A stretch of 55,924 bases of DNA. Origin: an uncultured Bacteroidales bacterium (GTDB taxonomy: Bacteria > Bacteroidota > Bacteroidia > Bacteroidales > FEN-979). Shown piece after piece: positions 16,837 to 25,840 of the stretch (positions are counted from its first letter, which is position 1; the number at the start of each line of letters is the position of its first letter). The stretch covers positions 1 through 55,924 of the forward strand of contig CAIKNA010000262.1 in NCBI GenBank assembly GCA_903828645.1, read 5' to 3'. The position numbers and the translations under genes are program-made. The notes under the pieces are model-generated. The model saw nothing but the letters and a program-made list of their open reading frames with translations, had not been told where the DNA came from and made no database searches.

Positions 16837-18069
16837 CTATCTGAACAGCAACCGAAGGTAAAATCCCGGCCGGGTGAGTTTTTTTCTGGCCTGGTCACTG
16901 GTAAACATTGCTGTAAGAAGTTCACCCACCTCTTGGTTTTTACACGCTTTTTTTACAACCAGGTTGAAAAGATGCGATGACCTGGCGAGGGTCTGCATGA
17001 CCGACATGGTTCTGAATTCCTGTGAAAATCGCTGCCCGAGGCGGGCGTCATAGGCTTTAAATTTTTTGGCAGAGAAGTCATTGCTGCTGAAGCTGCCTTT
17101 CAGGACAGATGCAGCAATTTCGCTGCTGGCCATGGCATTGCCGATTCCTTCGCCACTGAAAGGGTCAACAAGGAATGCAGCATCACCTAGCAGGAGGAAC
17201 CTGTTGCCCGACCGGCAGAAATGATAGGTTCCCATGGGCAGCGTATGGGCCTCGGGTTTGCCGACGGGTCTTGCATTGATGAACCTGGGGGCTATCAGCG
17301 GATCGCTGGAAATCAGTTCCTGAAAAACAGATGAAAGGTTCTCCCTGCGTTGGATGATCCGTGGCTGCATCATGCCAAACCCTGCATTGACGAGACCTCC
17401 GGTGGAGGGAAATATCCAGAAATAACCGGGGAGAAGCCTCTTTAGAAAAATAAGTTCAATAAAGTTTTCCTGATGAAGGCCCGTTACGTTTTCAAAGTAG
17501 CCGCGGATCCCGACACAAAAATGCTTTTTATCCGCCCGTGTTCCCAGGAGGGATTTTCTGACCACAGAGTGAACCCCGTCGGCCCCGGCAATGACTTTTC
17601 CCCGGAATTCATGGTCCTGCGTTTTTACCACCACCCCCTCCGGATGGGAGGTCACTTCCGAAACATGCCCACCCTGGAAAATGTGTATGTTCGGATGGTT
17701 CTGAAGCTTTGCAAACATGAAATTATCAAAATCATCGCGTTTGCAAACATAACCGGGCGGCGGATGTTCCGGTTTCCTGTTCAGTAAAAATGGAACATCG
17801 AGCTCCTGGCTGCTCGGGGCGATGAAGCGAATGCCCCAGGAAGGAATTTTTTCGACATCCCGGATGAACTCCTCATAAACATCCCCCGGGATCCTTTTCA
17901 TAACACTCAGCACCTTGCCGCTCAGGGCATCCCCGCAAATCTTTTTTCTTGGGAATGTCTCTTTTTCGATGATTCCGATTGTCAATCCTTGCGCTGCCAT
18001 GTTCAGCGCCAGGGTGCAGCCGGCAGGTCCCGCACCTGCGATCAGCAGGTCAAATTCATGTTGAGCCAT
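16837..18069 (-). CDS. Geranylgeranyl reductase-family FAD-dependent oxidoreductase
   Basis: The 410-residue protein begins with the FAD-binding Rossmann motif DLLIAGAGPAGCTLALNMA, followed by ETFPRKKICGDALSGKV, the KxCGD signature of the geranylgeranyl reductase/digeranylglycerophospholipid reductase group. A second FAD motif, FLLLGDAAFLVDPFSGEGIG, lies at about residue 290. Members reduce isoprenoid chains or act as monooxygenase-like enzymes in quinone and lipid metabolism; in Bacteroidota the physiological substrate is usually not known. No isoprenoid gene is adjacent. The start ATG at 18069 is 75 bases from the divergent endonuclease III start, so both promoters share this short gap. Confidence 0.87.
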   Translation of the reverse strand: MAQHEFDLLIAGAGPAGCTLALNMAAQGLTIGIIEKETFPRKKICGDALSGKVLSVMKRIPGDVYEEFIRDVEKIPSWGIRFIAPSSQELDVPFLLNRKPEHPPPGYVCKRDDFDNFMFAKLQNHPNIHIFQGGHVSEVTSHPEGVVVKTQDHEFRGKVIAGADGVHSVVRKSLLGTRADKKHFCVGIRGYFENVTGLHQENFIELIFLKRLLPGYFWIFPSTGGLVNAGFGMMQPRIIQRRENLSSVFQELISSDPLIAPRFINARPVGKPEAHTLPMGTYHFCRSGNRFLLLGDAAFLVDPFSGEGIGNAMASSEIAASVLKGSFSSNDFSAKKFKAYDARLGQRFSQEFRTMSVMQTLARSSHLFNLVVKKACKNQEVGELLTAMFTSDQARKKLTRPGFYLRLLFR

Positions 18070-18144
18070 GGTTTCTTCTTACAAAGCATGCAAACTTACT
18101 TGAATAATCCCGGATTTTTCGCATTTTTGCTTAAACTATTGCAC

Positions 18145-18789
18145 ATGCGAAAAGAAGAACGTTTCAGGCTGTTCCTTGACTATTTCAAACTGCACCGGCC
18201 GGTGGCAGAAACCGAACTCAGCTACAGGGATCCATACCAGCTGGCAGTTGCCGTGATTCTTTCAGCCCAATGTACAGACAAGCGGGTCAACATCATCACA
18301 CCCCCGTTTTTTCAGGTTTTTCCCGATGTTCATTCATTGGCTGAAGCGGATCCGGCAAAGGTTTTTGAGTTGATAAAAAGTTGTTCCTATCCAAACAACA
18401 AAACCAGGAACCTGGTTGGAATGGCAAAATCGCTGGTCGAAAATTATAATGGGATATTGCCCCCGGATATTGACGAAATGCAGAAAATTCCAGGCATCGG
18501 CAGAAAGACCGCCAATGTGCTTGCTTCCGTGATTTATAACAAGGAGGTCATTGCCGTCGACACCCACGTGTTTCGCGTGTCTGCGCGCATCGGGCTGACC
18601 AGCAATGCCAAAAACCCGTTGCAGGCAGAGCAGCAGCTGATAGAACATATTCCCGGGAATTTGAGGTCGATCGCCCATCACTGGCTGATCCTTCACGGCC
18701 GTTATGTATGCGTGGCCCGCAAACCGAAGTGCGGGGAATGCGGGCTAAAGACGTTCTGCAAATTTTACCTGACGAATCAGGCAACATAA
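18145..18789 (+). CDS. nth: Endonuclease III
   Basis: Endonuclease III removes oxidised pyrimidines and nicks the resulting abasic site. The frame opens at 17989, inside the divergent oxidoreductase gene, but homology starts at the ATG at 18145 (MRKEERFRLFLDYFK), giving a normal 214 residues. Visible are the helix-hairpin-helix with the catalytic Lys ([15 protein letters not shown]), the catalytic Asp (AVDTHVFRVSARIGL), and a complete C-terminal 4Fe-4S site, CX6CX2CX5C (CVARKPKCGECGLKTFC). All key residues are present, so the enzyme should be active. It precedes bcp and recA on the same strand with a 103-base gap to bcp that contains a separate -7 element. Confidence 0.97.
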   Translation: MRKEERFRLFLDYFKLHRPVAETELSYRDPYQLAVAVILSAQCTDKRVNIITPPFFQVFPDVHSLAEADPAKVFELIKSCSYPNNKTRNLVGMAKSLVENYNGILPPDIDEMQKIPGIGRKTANVLASVIYNKEVIAVDTHVFRVSARIGLTSNAKNPLQAEQQLIEHIPGNLRSIAHHWLILHGRYVCVARKPKCGECGLKTFCKFYLTNQAT

Positions 18790-18840
18790 AGTTGTTGATA
18801 ACTCAATCTTCAATCAGGGAAGTTTTCCGTTCATAATTTC

Positions 18841-18848
18841 TAATTTTG
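18841..18848 (+). promoter_or_regulatory. Candidate -7 element for bcp
   Basis: TAATTTTG fits TAnnTTTG exactly and lies 44 bases before the bcp ATG. No good -33 TTTG is seen. Confidence 0.4.
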
Positions 18849-18892
18849 AATTCGGATTTTTTTGATGCAATTCAATTTTCATCACCCTGATT

Positions 18893-19366
18893 ATGGCACT
18901 ATTAAACATTGGCGATAACGCCCCCGAAATAGTTTCTTTTGACCAGCATGGCCAGAAAATTTCACTCGGAGCCCTCAAAGGCCACAAAGTGATCCTCTAT
19001 TTTTATCCAAAAGACAACACCCCCGGTTGCACCGCAGAAGCCTGCAATTTACGCGATAACTACCAGGTTCTCATTGATAAAGGATTTAAAATACTCGGGG
19101 TAAGTGCCGATGATGAAAAGTCGCACAAAAATTTTTCTGAAAAATACGTATTACCTTTTGCCCTCATTTCCGATAAAGCAAAAAAGATCATTATGGATTA
19201 TGGGGTGTGGGGGAAAAAGAAGCTTTACGGAAAGGAGTATGAAGGGATCAACCGGATGACTTTTATCATCGACGAAGCTAGCAGGATATCTCATATCTTT
19301 ACAAAAGTGGATACGAAAAACCATACCGCCCAGATCCTGAAAGAAACGGGGTATCAAAACAAATGA
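18893..19366 (+). CDS. bcp: Thioredoxin-dependent thiol peroxidase (bacterioferritin comigratory protein)
   Basis: The 157-residue peroxiredoxin has the peroxidatic site DNTPGCTAEACNLRD with Cys 46 as the peroxidatic residue and Cys 51 as the resolving partner (CX4C), as in E. coli Bcp. The preceding strand VILYFYPK and the later GVWGKKKLYGKEYEGINR with its conserved Arg complete the active site. It reduces hydrogen peroxide and organic peroxides with electrons from thioredoxin. The stop codon overlaps a stem-loop, and recA begins 40 bases further on. Pairing of an antioxidant enzyme with recA on one strand could allow shared transcription, although the stem-loop may reduce read-through. Confidence 0.95.
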   Translation: MALLNIGDNAPEIVSFDQHGQKISLGALKGHKVILYFYPKDNTPGCTAEACNLRDNYQVLIDKGFKILGVSADDEKSHKNFSEKYVLPFALISDKAKKIIMDYGVWGKKKLYGKEYEGINRMTFIIDEASRISHIFTKVDTKNHTAQILKETGYQNK

Positions 19367-19385
19367 CGCACTTCAGTGCGTCTTT
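19365..19385 (+). terminator. Stem-loop between bcp and recA
   Basis: GACGCAC-TTCA-GTGCGTC is a perfect 7-bp hairpin followed by TTTAT. It overlaps the last two bases of the bcp stop codon. The T-run is short, so it may be a weak terminator, an attenuator or an mRNA-stabilising structure ahead of recA. Confidence 0.6.
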
Positions 19386-19406
19386 ATCTAAAAGGAGGAA
19401 CGAACC

Positions 19407-20411
19407 ATGGCAAATGAAGTGAACAAGGAAAAGATGAAAGCTTTGCAGCTTACGCTGGACAAGCTTGAGAAAACTTACGGGAAAGGCACCATCATGCGTC
19501 TTGGCGACAATGCCATCGAGGCAGTTGACGTAATTTCCACCGGATCAATCGGACTTGACGCCGCATTGGGAATAGGTGGCCTGCCAAAAGGCCGTGTGAT
19601 TGAAATCTATGGCCCTGAATCGTCGGGAAAGACAACCCTGGCATTGCATGCCATTGCCGAATCGCAAAAAGCAGGTGGTATCGCTGCTTTCATTGATGCG
19701 GAGCATGCATTTGACAGGTTCTACGCACATAAGCTTGGTGTGGATGTCGAAAACCTGCTGGTCTCGCAACCTGATAACGGCGAACAGGCGCTTGAAATTA
19801 CCGAAAACCTGATCCGCTCAGGTGCAATAGACATCATTGTGATCGACTCCGTTGCAGCCCTCACCCCTAAAAGTGAAATCGAAGGGGAGATGGGCGATTC
19901 AAAAATGGGGTTGCAGGCAAGGTTGATGTCGCAGGCGCTCCGGAAGTTGACAGCAACGATCAGTAAAACCGCAACATGCTGTATTTTTATCAACCAGCTT
20001 CGGGAAAAAATCGGTGTTATGTTTGGCAATCCTGAAACAACCACGGGAGGAAATGCGTTAAAGTTTTATGCCTCGGTGCGACTTGATATCCGCCGCCAGA
20101 CCCAGTTGAAGGAAGGGGATGAAGTGGTCGGAAACCATGTGAAAGTCAAGGTGGTAAAGAACAAGGTCGCCCCGCCATTCCGCAAGGCTGAATTTGACAT
20201 CATTTTCGGTGAAGGAATTTCCAGGGCTTTCGAAATCATTGACCTGGCCACCGAGTTTAACGTGATCAAGAAAAGCGGATCCTGGTTCAGCTACGGGGAT
20301 ACCAAGCTCGGACAGGGCCGTGATGCCGTGAAAAAGATCCTGCAGGACAATCCTGAACTTGCTGACGAACTGGAAGGAAAAATCAGGGAAGTTTTAAATA
20401 CACACGTCTGA
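19407..20411 (+). CDS. recA: Recombinase RecA
   Basis: RecA forms filaments on single-stranded DNA for strand exchange and triggers self-cleavage of LexA-like repressors. The 334-residue protein has Walker [15 protein letters not shown], Walker [13 protein letters not shown], the L1 region and the L2 loop around [19 protein letters not shown]. The acidic C-terminal tail is short, which makes it slightly shorter than the E. coli protein. The ATG at 19407 is preceded by AAAGGAGG at 19391-19398 with eight bases of spacing, a stronger Shine-Dalgarno than most genes here have. The S24-type repressor encoded at 29134 would be a plausible co-protease substrate. The TPR lipoprotein gene follows after four bases. 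Confidence 0.98.
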   Translation: MANEVNKEKMKALQLTLDKLEKTYGKGTIMRLGDNAIEAVDVISTGSIGLDAALGIGGLPKGRVIEIYGPESSGKTTLALHAIAESQKAGGIAAFIDAEHAFDRFYAHKLGVDVENLLVSQPDNGEQALEITENLIRSGAIDIIVIDSVAALTPKSEIEGEMGDSKMGLQARLMSQALRKLTATISKTATCCIFINQLREKIGVMFGNPETTTGGNALKFYASVRLDIRRQTQLKEGDEVVGNHVKVKVVKNKVAPPFRKAEFDIIFGEGISRAFEIIDLATEFNVIKKSGSWFSYGDTKLGQGRDAVKKILQDNPELADELEGKIREVLNTHV

Positions 20412-20415
20412 TAAA

Positions 20416-21432
20416 ATGAGAAACTTCACCGGTTGCCTGGTCCTTTGCCTGTTGGCATTTTGCTCCTGCCACAGCGGCGGAGATACTGCCGGCAGGCAAA
20501 GGCAGGACAACGATACAACACGTTTAAAACTCGAAATTCTGAATCAGAAGATCGAGGCGGATATTACCAACCCGGACCTTTATAACAAAAGGGCGAAATT
20601 TTACCTGCTGGATCACCAGTTCGACAAAGCGCTGAGTGATGTTCGCAAAGCAATATCGATTGATGGCAGCAAATCATCATCCTATGTGACGCTTTCGGAT
20701 ATCTACCTGTTGATGGGTAAACCCCAGGACAGCAAGGATGCGCTTGACAAGGCGATCAGCAAAAACCCGGGGGATGTCGATGCCCTTTTAAAACTTGCTA
20801 AACTTTACCTGATCATCAAGGATTATAAAAACTGTTATCTCACCGTGAAGCAATTGCTGGCCATCGACAATGGGAATGCCCCGGCCTATTTTACCCGGGC
20901 CATTGCCCTGCTTGAACAGGGAGACACCATCCATGCGGTTGACGACCTCAAGCAGGCAGTGGATAAAAACCAGGAATACTATGATGCCTACGTTCAGCTA
21001 GGCGAATTGTATGCCGTAAAGAAAGACCCGATGGCAGAGTTATATCTGAAAGATGCATTGAACATCCGTCCTAAGAGCAGGGAGGCCCTTTATATGCTTG
21101 GATTGCATTACCAGGAGACCGGGAAATATGACAAGGCAATTGCAACCTATCAAATCCTGGCAAAAACGGATACAGCCTTTCGTGAAGCATCATATAACCA
21201 GGGATATATTTACCTGGTATATCTCAAAGACTTTCAAAAAGCCGCCCTGTTTTTCACAGAATCAATTAAAAAGGATCCAAACTACTTTGAAGCCTATTTC
21301 AACCGGGGATATGCCTATGAACTGGCGGGAGATCGAAAGAAAGCTTACGAGGACTATCAAAAGTCGCTGAAAATCAAGGTGAACTACGATAAGGCCATCG
21401 AAGGACTCAACAGGCTGGATGTCAGAAAATAA
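20416..21432 (+). CDS. TPR-repeat lipoprotein
   Basis: The 338-residue protein has a lipoprotein-type N-terminus (CLVLCLLAFCSC, several Cys in a row) and then about seven TPR units, for example DLYNKRAKFYLLDHQFDKAL, AALFFTESIKKDPNYFEAYF and NRGYAYELAGDRKKAYEDYQ. It is probably anchored in the periplasm and works as a protein-protein scaffold; the partner is unknown. It begins four bases after the recA stop, so it is probably in the same transcript. The stop overlaps the 3' end of the convergent DUF5063 gene by 11 bases. Codons 24-32 contain a CTGCCGGCAG palindrome with GC-rich surroundings that may be a small inserted repeat. Confidence 0.87.
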   Translation: MRNFTGCLVLCLLAFCSCHSGGDTAGRQRQDNDTTRLKLEILNQKIEADITNPDLYNKRAKFYLLDHQFDKALSDVRKAISIDGSKSSSYVTLSDIYLLMGKPQDSKDALDKAISKNPGDVDALLKLAKLYLIIKDYKNCYLTVKQLLAIDNGNAPAYFTRAIALLEQGDTIHAVDDLKQAVDKNQEYYDAYVQLGELYAVKKDPMAELYLKDALNIRPKSREALYMLGLHYQETGKYDKAIATYQILAKTDTAFREASYNQGYIYLVYLKDFQKAALFFTESIKKDPNYFEAYFNRGYAYELAGDRKKAYEDYQKSLKIKVNYDKAIEGLNRLDVRK

Positions 21433-21967
21433 TGTCGCTCTCCTGAGGGTACAGGATGCAATGGATGGCCAACTGGGCATTGATCAGCCGGTAGCCGTAT
21501 CGCGTTTCAAACAGATGCCCGCACTCCTTAACGGCGTTTTCCTTGAAGGCTTTCAGGGGTTTCTGGTACAGAAGGAGGAAGTCCTTTAAATCCTGGTAAA
21601 TGTCGGTAAACGATTCGGCAAGGCTTCCCTTTACAGGGTCATTATGGCTTTTCTCATGATGATCGACAAAATAAAATTGATCCTTTTCGCCAAATTTATT
21701 GTACAGAACATTGAACATCGCTTCCCATTGTTCTTCACTCACATAATGTTCCACGGCGTCGTCATCTTCCACTTCGATGTCGGGCAGGAGTGCACTTTTT
21801 AAATAGATCAGCGGCGACACTTTCTGAAGAAAATTCAGCAATTCTTCCACCGAATATTGTTCCGCCTTTTCCATAAAAAGACAGAATTCATTGGCTACTG
21901 TGAGCATTTCAAGCACTTTCCTGGAATATACCGGGTCGTCGCCCGGATTGATAATCTCATCACTCAT
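21422..21967 (-). CDS. DUF5063-like protein
   Basis: From the ATG at 21967 the product is 181 residues. It is soluble, acidic and helix-rich, with sequences such as EFCLFMEKAEQYSVEELLNF, VSPLIYLKSALLPDIE and ECGHLFETRYGYRLINAQLA. The pattern looks like DUF5063, a family of uncharacterised Bacteroidota proteins. The frame opens upstream to 22033, overlapping the barrel gene's end, but the first 22 residues of that reading are basic low-complexity sequence, so I use the internal Met. No catalytic motif is seen. It follows the outer-membrane barrel gene by 43 bases on the same strand and could share its transcript. Confidence 0.72.
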   Translation of the reverse strand: MSDEIINPGDDPVYSRKVLEMLTVANEFCLFMEKAEQYSVEELLNFLQKVSPLIYLKSALLPDIEVEDDDAVEHYVSEEQWEAMFNVLYNKFGEKDQFYFVDHHEKSHNDPVKGSLAESFTDIYQDLKDFLLLYQKPLKAFKENAVKECGHLFETRYGYRLINAQLAIHCILYPQESDIIF

Positions 21968-22010
21968 CCTGTTTTTTTTATTGGCTGTAAAACTACGGTT
22001 TTTCCGACGA

Positions 22011-24041
22011 TCAGTTCGAAAGATTTTCTTCATGTGGTGCTGTTACATTGAAGTCATAATAATGAATGTGCAAATCGGAATTTATCATGAATTGCAATTG
22101 CCTGTCATTCCCGGCATTTGAAGGATAATAATATGCAGAGAGCAGGAATGCAGGAAAAATAAGGTTGTCATTTTTAATGATGAGACTGAAACCCATGCTG
22201 CTGAAAACTGGTGTTTTAAACAATGGTTGGTTTTTTTTAGCTACCAGGCCGGTTTGTAATTCGACCCTTCCGGCAAAACAGAACCCGTAGAAATACCACG
22301 GGGTATAACACACCGCCGAAAGTTTCCCTGAAATAACTTTCACCCCGCTGAAATAGTCTGCATTGTTTATTTTATCTATTTTAAAATCCAGGTTTGCGTC
22401 ATAACCATCACGGTTATTTGACCGGGAGTTGAAGGCATACCGGTAGTCGGCAGAGCAAAATGTTCTGAATTTGTATCTTTTGTCATGCGATTTAAGAAGC
22501 GGGGTGAAATACTGTAGGTTGAATTTAACCACAGCATCCTCGAACGAGGAATGGTTTAAAAATCCGCCAAATTTCACATAAGCGGAAATGTACCCGATTT
22601 TTTCAAAAAAATTTCCCATTGAAAGATTGACACCTGAATAAAGCCGGGTATAAAAATCACTTTGATCAGGCCCGGCGGTCAATTGAAACAGGTGTCCATA
22701 GGGCAGGTCTTCCGTTTTTCCAAAATCCAGGACAAAATCAGTCAGGTAGTAGTTGTTTCTCGAAACAGAAAAGGTTGTAAGAACTTGCAGACGGTTATAA
22801 TAGCTGCTGTTTGAATCAATTGTTTCAAACGGCCGGGAGGTATAATGCAGCCGGTAAACAGCCTGGGCAATCACGGCACGCGATGTCTCCTTTTGCTTTT
22901 TCAGCAGAAATGCCCTCCCCAGCCAGAGTCCTTCGGAGTTATACCAGTATTTGATATTATTCAGGTTTGGCAATTCATTGACATTTGCGTTTCCAGATGT
23001 GTAGGCCCCCCCCGCCCATTTCGTCAGGTTGGTCAGGAAGACCCTGTCAAATCTTAAAAGCATGGTCATGTTCCCGATATGGTCGGTGGCATAATCGATG
23101 GTAGCATTGATCATTGAACCGCCAATGTTTGAGAAGGTATAGGACAATCCTTCGAACATGAAAAACGGGGCGCGATATAACCCCAGCGACATGTTTGTTG
23201 TGAGCCTGTCGCCCAGGCCCAGGAAATTTGCGTCATAGATTCTGAACCTCACCTGTTGTGCGGTGATCAAAGGAACATCAATCCCGATGGACCATACGTC
23301 TTTTGTAACAACCAGAAGGTCAACAGAATCACTGCCAGGGCATGCTGGTACAACAATGATCCTGACGTTTTCAATGGCAGAAATGTTTCTCAGCAACCGT
23401 TCATTATCCGCCAGTACCGAAGGAATTACGCGGTCCCCTTTTTTAAAAAGCAGGTTTCTCCTGATCACGTATTTCCGGGTGTTGATATGAACGCTGTTGA
23501 GTGCTTTCCCGATCCCTGTCACCGCAATTCTTCCCGTATCATAAACTGTGGTCCCCATCGGAGGCAGAACCCTGATGTCGATCGCCCGGATGATCTTATC
23601 ATGAAACTGTTCAAATGGACCGGCGCTTGCCACAACCTGCGCGTTTTCTGGCAATACGGATTGTTTTGGAGCTGTAAATGCAAGATAATAAAGTAACTGT
23701 GTTAATTTATTATGTGAAAACTTTTTATAAACTGTATCATAAAAAATTTGTGAATTCTGATAAGCACCCGCTTCCTTGTCACTCCTTTTAAGTGGCGGAA
23801 TAAGATAAAAGGTGTCGCGTGGAATGGTGATCGACGTGTTTTTTGAGAGCAGGTAGCGGCCTTTGTGAATAAATACCGTATCAGGCTTATGGTGAAGTTC
23901 ATCAGGATCATTACCACGGAGTCCATTGCCGCAAGCGACAGGATTGTTCAGCAGGAATCCCGCAAAAAGAATGAAGGCTAATCTGAAAAAAATCAGGTTT
24001 GGAAAATCAAAACAACGAATAACAAACCTTTTGGAAAACAT
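22011..24041 (-). CDS. Omp85/BamA-like outer membrane protein
   Basis: The 676-residue protein has an N-terminal signal segment (LIFFRLAFILFAGFLLNNPV), a middle part with a POTRA-like fold (RNLLFKKGDRVIPSVLADNE, then ENVRIIVVPACPGSDSVDLL) and a long C-terminal barrel with alternating aromatic strands such as GLSYTFSNIGGSMINATIDY. One clear POTRA domain followed by a barrel resembles compact Omp85 or surface-antigen proteins of Bacteroidota, where the substrate is usually unknown. It is expected in the outer membrane. The start codon follows the phosphohexomutase stop with no gap (24042/24041), suggesting translational coupling, which is unusual for an outer-membrane assembly protein. Confidence 0.75.
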   Translation of the reverse strand: MFSKRFVIRCFDFPNLIFFRLAFILFAGFLLNNPVACGNGLRGNDPDELHHKPDTVFIHKGRYLLSKNTSITIPRDTFYLIPPLKRSDKEAGAYQNSQIFYDTVYKKFSHNKLTQLLYYLAFTAPKQSVLPENAQVVASAGPFEQFHDKIIRAIDIRVLPPMGTTVYDTGRIAVTGIGKALNSVHINTRKYVIRRNLLFKKGDRVIPSVLADNERLLRNISAIENVRIIVVPACPGSDSVDLLVVTKDVWSIGIDVPLITAQQVRFRIYDANFLGLGDRLTTNMSLGLYRAPFFMFEGLSYTFSNIGGSMINATIDYATDHIGNMTMLLRFDRVFLTNLTKWAGGAYTSGNANVNELPNLNNIKYWYNSEGLWLGRAFLLKKQKETSRAVIAQAVYRLHYTSRPFETIDSNSSYYNRLQVLTTFSVSRNNYYLTDFVLDFGKTEDLPYGHLFQLTAGPDQSDFYTRLYSGVNLSMGNFFEKIGYISAYVKFGGFLNHSSFEDAVVKFNLQYFTPLLKSHDKRYKFRTFCSADYRYAFNSRSNNRDGYDANLDFKIDKINNADYFSGVKVISGKLSAVCYTPWYFYGFCFAGRVELQTGLVAKKNQPLFKTPVFSSMGFSLIIKNDNLIFPAFLLSAYYYPSNAGNDRQLQFMINSDLHIHYYDFNVTAPHEENLSN

Positions 24042-25778
24042 TTATCTCAGTTTCATCGAAGCGATGATTCCCGCAATTTTTTCATCCAGGCGATGAGATG
24101 TATTGTCAAACTCTCCAATATTTGTGAGTTTTTCGCGTACCCCGAAGTAGAATTTTATTTTTGGTTCCGTTCCCGAGGGGCGCACGCTGATGATGCTCCC
24201 GTCGCGGAGAACAAACTGAAGGACGTTGGATTTTGGAAGGTTTATCGGTTTTTCAAGACCCGTTGCAACCTCCTTTTCGATGAGAAGCACGTAATCTTTG
24301 ATTGTAACAACCGTTGAGTTATTGATAGACAGTGGTGGAGCGTTGCGATAGTCCACCATCATTTGCTGGATCTCTTCGGCACCGCTCTTTCCCTTTCGTG
24401 TTACGGAGATAAGCCCTTCCTTATAGAAACCATATTTCTGATAAATTTCTGTCAGCAGGTCAAACAACGACTTTCCCTCATCGGCCATCCATGCTGCAGT
24501 TTCAGCAATCAATGCGCATGCGCTTATGGCATCTTTGTCACGTACGAAATCACCGATCAGGTAGCCGTAGCTCTCTTCTCCGCCTACGATGTATTTCCTG
24601 GTTCCTTCGTGCCGCCTGATCACATCCGCAATGAATTTAAACCCGGTGAGGCATTCGAAATATTCGACGCCGAATGACCTGGCAATTTCGGAGAGGAGTT
24701 TGGTGGTTACAATGGTTGAAACAATGAATTCATTGCCCCGCAGTTTGCCGAGCTCTTTCCAGCGGCTGAGGATATAATAAAAGAGGATGGCCGCGGTTTG
24801 GTTTCCATTGAGAAGGACCATCTCTTTGTTATGATCCCTGATGGCGATCCCCACCCGGTCGGCATCAGGATCAGTAGCCATGACCAGGTCGGCATGAATT
24901 TCCTCGGCCAGTTTGATGGCCATATCCAGTGCGTCATGTTCTTCGGGATTTGGCGAATGAACCGTTGGGAAGTTTCCATCGGCAATCGCCTGTTCCTTGA
25001 CCATGTGGATGTTTTCAAATCCAAACCGGGAAAGGATTTCCGGTACCAGTTTCCTGCCGCAACCATGCAACGGCGTATAGACGATTTTAAGGTCTTTCTG
25101 GCGCATGATGGTTTCGGGGGAGAGTGAAAGTGCCTGTACCCGGTCAAGATATTCCTTGTCGATCTCTGCGCCGATGCTGATGATGTTTTCGGGCACCCCT
25201 GTCCATTTAACTGCGTCGATGGAGGTGATTTTCTCTACCTCCCTGATCACATTCACATCATGCGGTGCGATCATCTGGGCTCCGTCGTCCCAGTAGGCTT
25301 TGTACCCGTTGTATTCGCGGGGGTTGTGTGATGCTGTTACCATCACGCCACTCTGGCATCCCAATTGCCTGATGGCAAAGGAAAGCTCGGGAGTGGGTCG
25401 GAGGTCGTCAAAAAGGAAAACTTTAAACCCGTTGGCTGAAAGTACCTCTGCGACGATTTGCGCAAAATATTTGCTGTTGTTCCGGCTGTCGTACGAAATA
25501 GCCATTTTAATGGGATTCAATGCCGGGAACATCGTTATCAGATAATTGGCAAGACCCTGGGTGGCCATCCCGACTGTATACTTGTTCATGCGATTGGTTC
25601 CGACACCCATGATTCCCCTCAAGCCTCCGGTTCCGAATTCAAGGTCCCGGTAAAAGGCATCTGTAAGCTCCACGGGGTTTGTTTCAATCAGATTTTTTAC
25701 CGCAGCTTTTGTCTCCTTGTCAAAACTCCCCGTAAGCCAAACTCCTGCACGCTCCAAAACCAACTTGTCATTTTCCAT
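24042..25778 (-). CDS. Phosphoglucomutase/phosphomannomutase family protein
   Basis: The 578-residue enzyme moves a phosphate between C1 and C6 of a hexose. It has the active-site phosphoserine loop VMVTASHNPREYNGYKAYW, the metal-binding loop ATDPDADRVGIAI, the sugar-binding loop VGGEESYGYLIGDFVRDKD and the C-terminal phosphate-binding loop SVRPSGTEPKIKFYFGV. All four functional loops are intact. Size and sequence fit the long phospho-sugar mutase subgroup acting mainly on glucose. The product would feed UDP-sugar synthesis, in keeping with the upstream ugd, UDP-xylose synthase and rfbD genes. A CGATTNN array lies in the 62-base gap between rfbD and this gene. Confidence 0.93.
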   Translation of the reverse strand: MENDKLVLERAGVWLTGSFDKETKAAVKNLIETNPVELTDAFYRDLEFGTGGLRGIMGVGTNRMNKYTVGMATQGLANYLITMFPALNPIKMAISYDSRNNSKYFAQIVAEVLSANGFKVFLFDDLRPTPELSFAIRQLGCQSGVMVTASHNPREYNGYKAYWDDGAQMIAPHDVNVIREVEKITSIDAVKWTGVPENIISIGAEIDKEYLDRVQALSLSPETIMRQKDLKIVYTPLHGCGRKLVPEILSRFGFENIHMVKEQAIADGNFPTVHSPNPEEHDALDMAIKLAEEIHADLVMATDPDADRVGIAIRDHNKEMVLLNGNQTAAILFYYILSRWKELGKLRGNEFIVSTIVTTKLLSEIARSFGVEYFECLTGFKFIADVIRRHEGTRKYIVGGEESYGYLIGDFVRDKDAISACALIAETAAWMADEGKSLFDLLTEIYQKYGFYKEGLISVTRKGKSGAEEIQQMMVDYRNAPPLSINNSTVVTIKDYVLLIEKEVATGLEKPINLPKSNVLQFVLRDGSIISVRPSGTEPKIKFYFGVREKLTNIGEFDNTSHRLDEKIAGIIASMKLR

Positions 25779-25810
25779 ATCTGTGATTCTTATTTCCTTA
25801 GTAGATCCAA

Positions 25811-25838
25811 AATCGTAAATCGTAAATCGTAAATCGTA
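25811..25838. repeat. Heptamer tandem array, CGATTNN family
   Basis: Four units of AATCGTA (TACGATT on the other strand) plus a degenerate AATTATT lie between the start of the phosphohexomutase gene and the stop codon of rfbD. The array reaches to within two bases of the rfbD stop, so once more it abuts a gene's 3' end. Confidence 0.85.
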
Positions 25839-25840
25839 AA

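Noticed and set aside
17989-18144. Longer N-terminus for endonuclease III
   Set aside because: The extension overlaps the divergent oxidoreductase gene and does not match the family; the ATG at 18145 gives the normal length.
20485-20510. CTGCCGGCAG palindrome in the TPR lipoprotein gene
   Set aside because: It may be a small GC-rich dispersed repeat, but with a single clear copy here it cannot be told from ordinary coding sequence.
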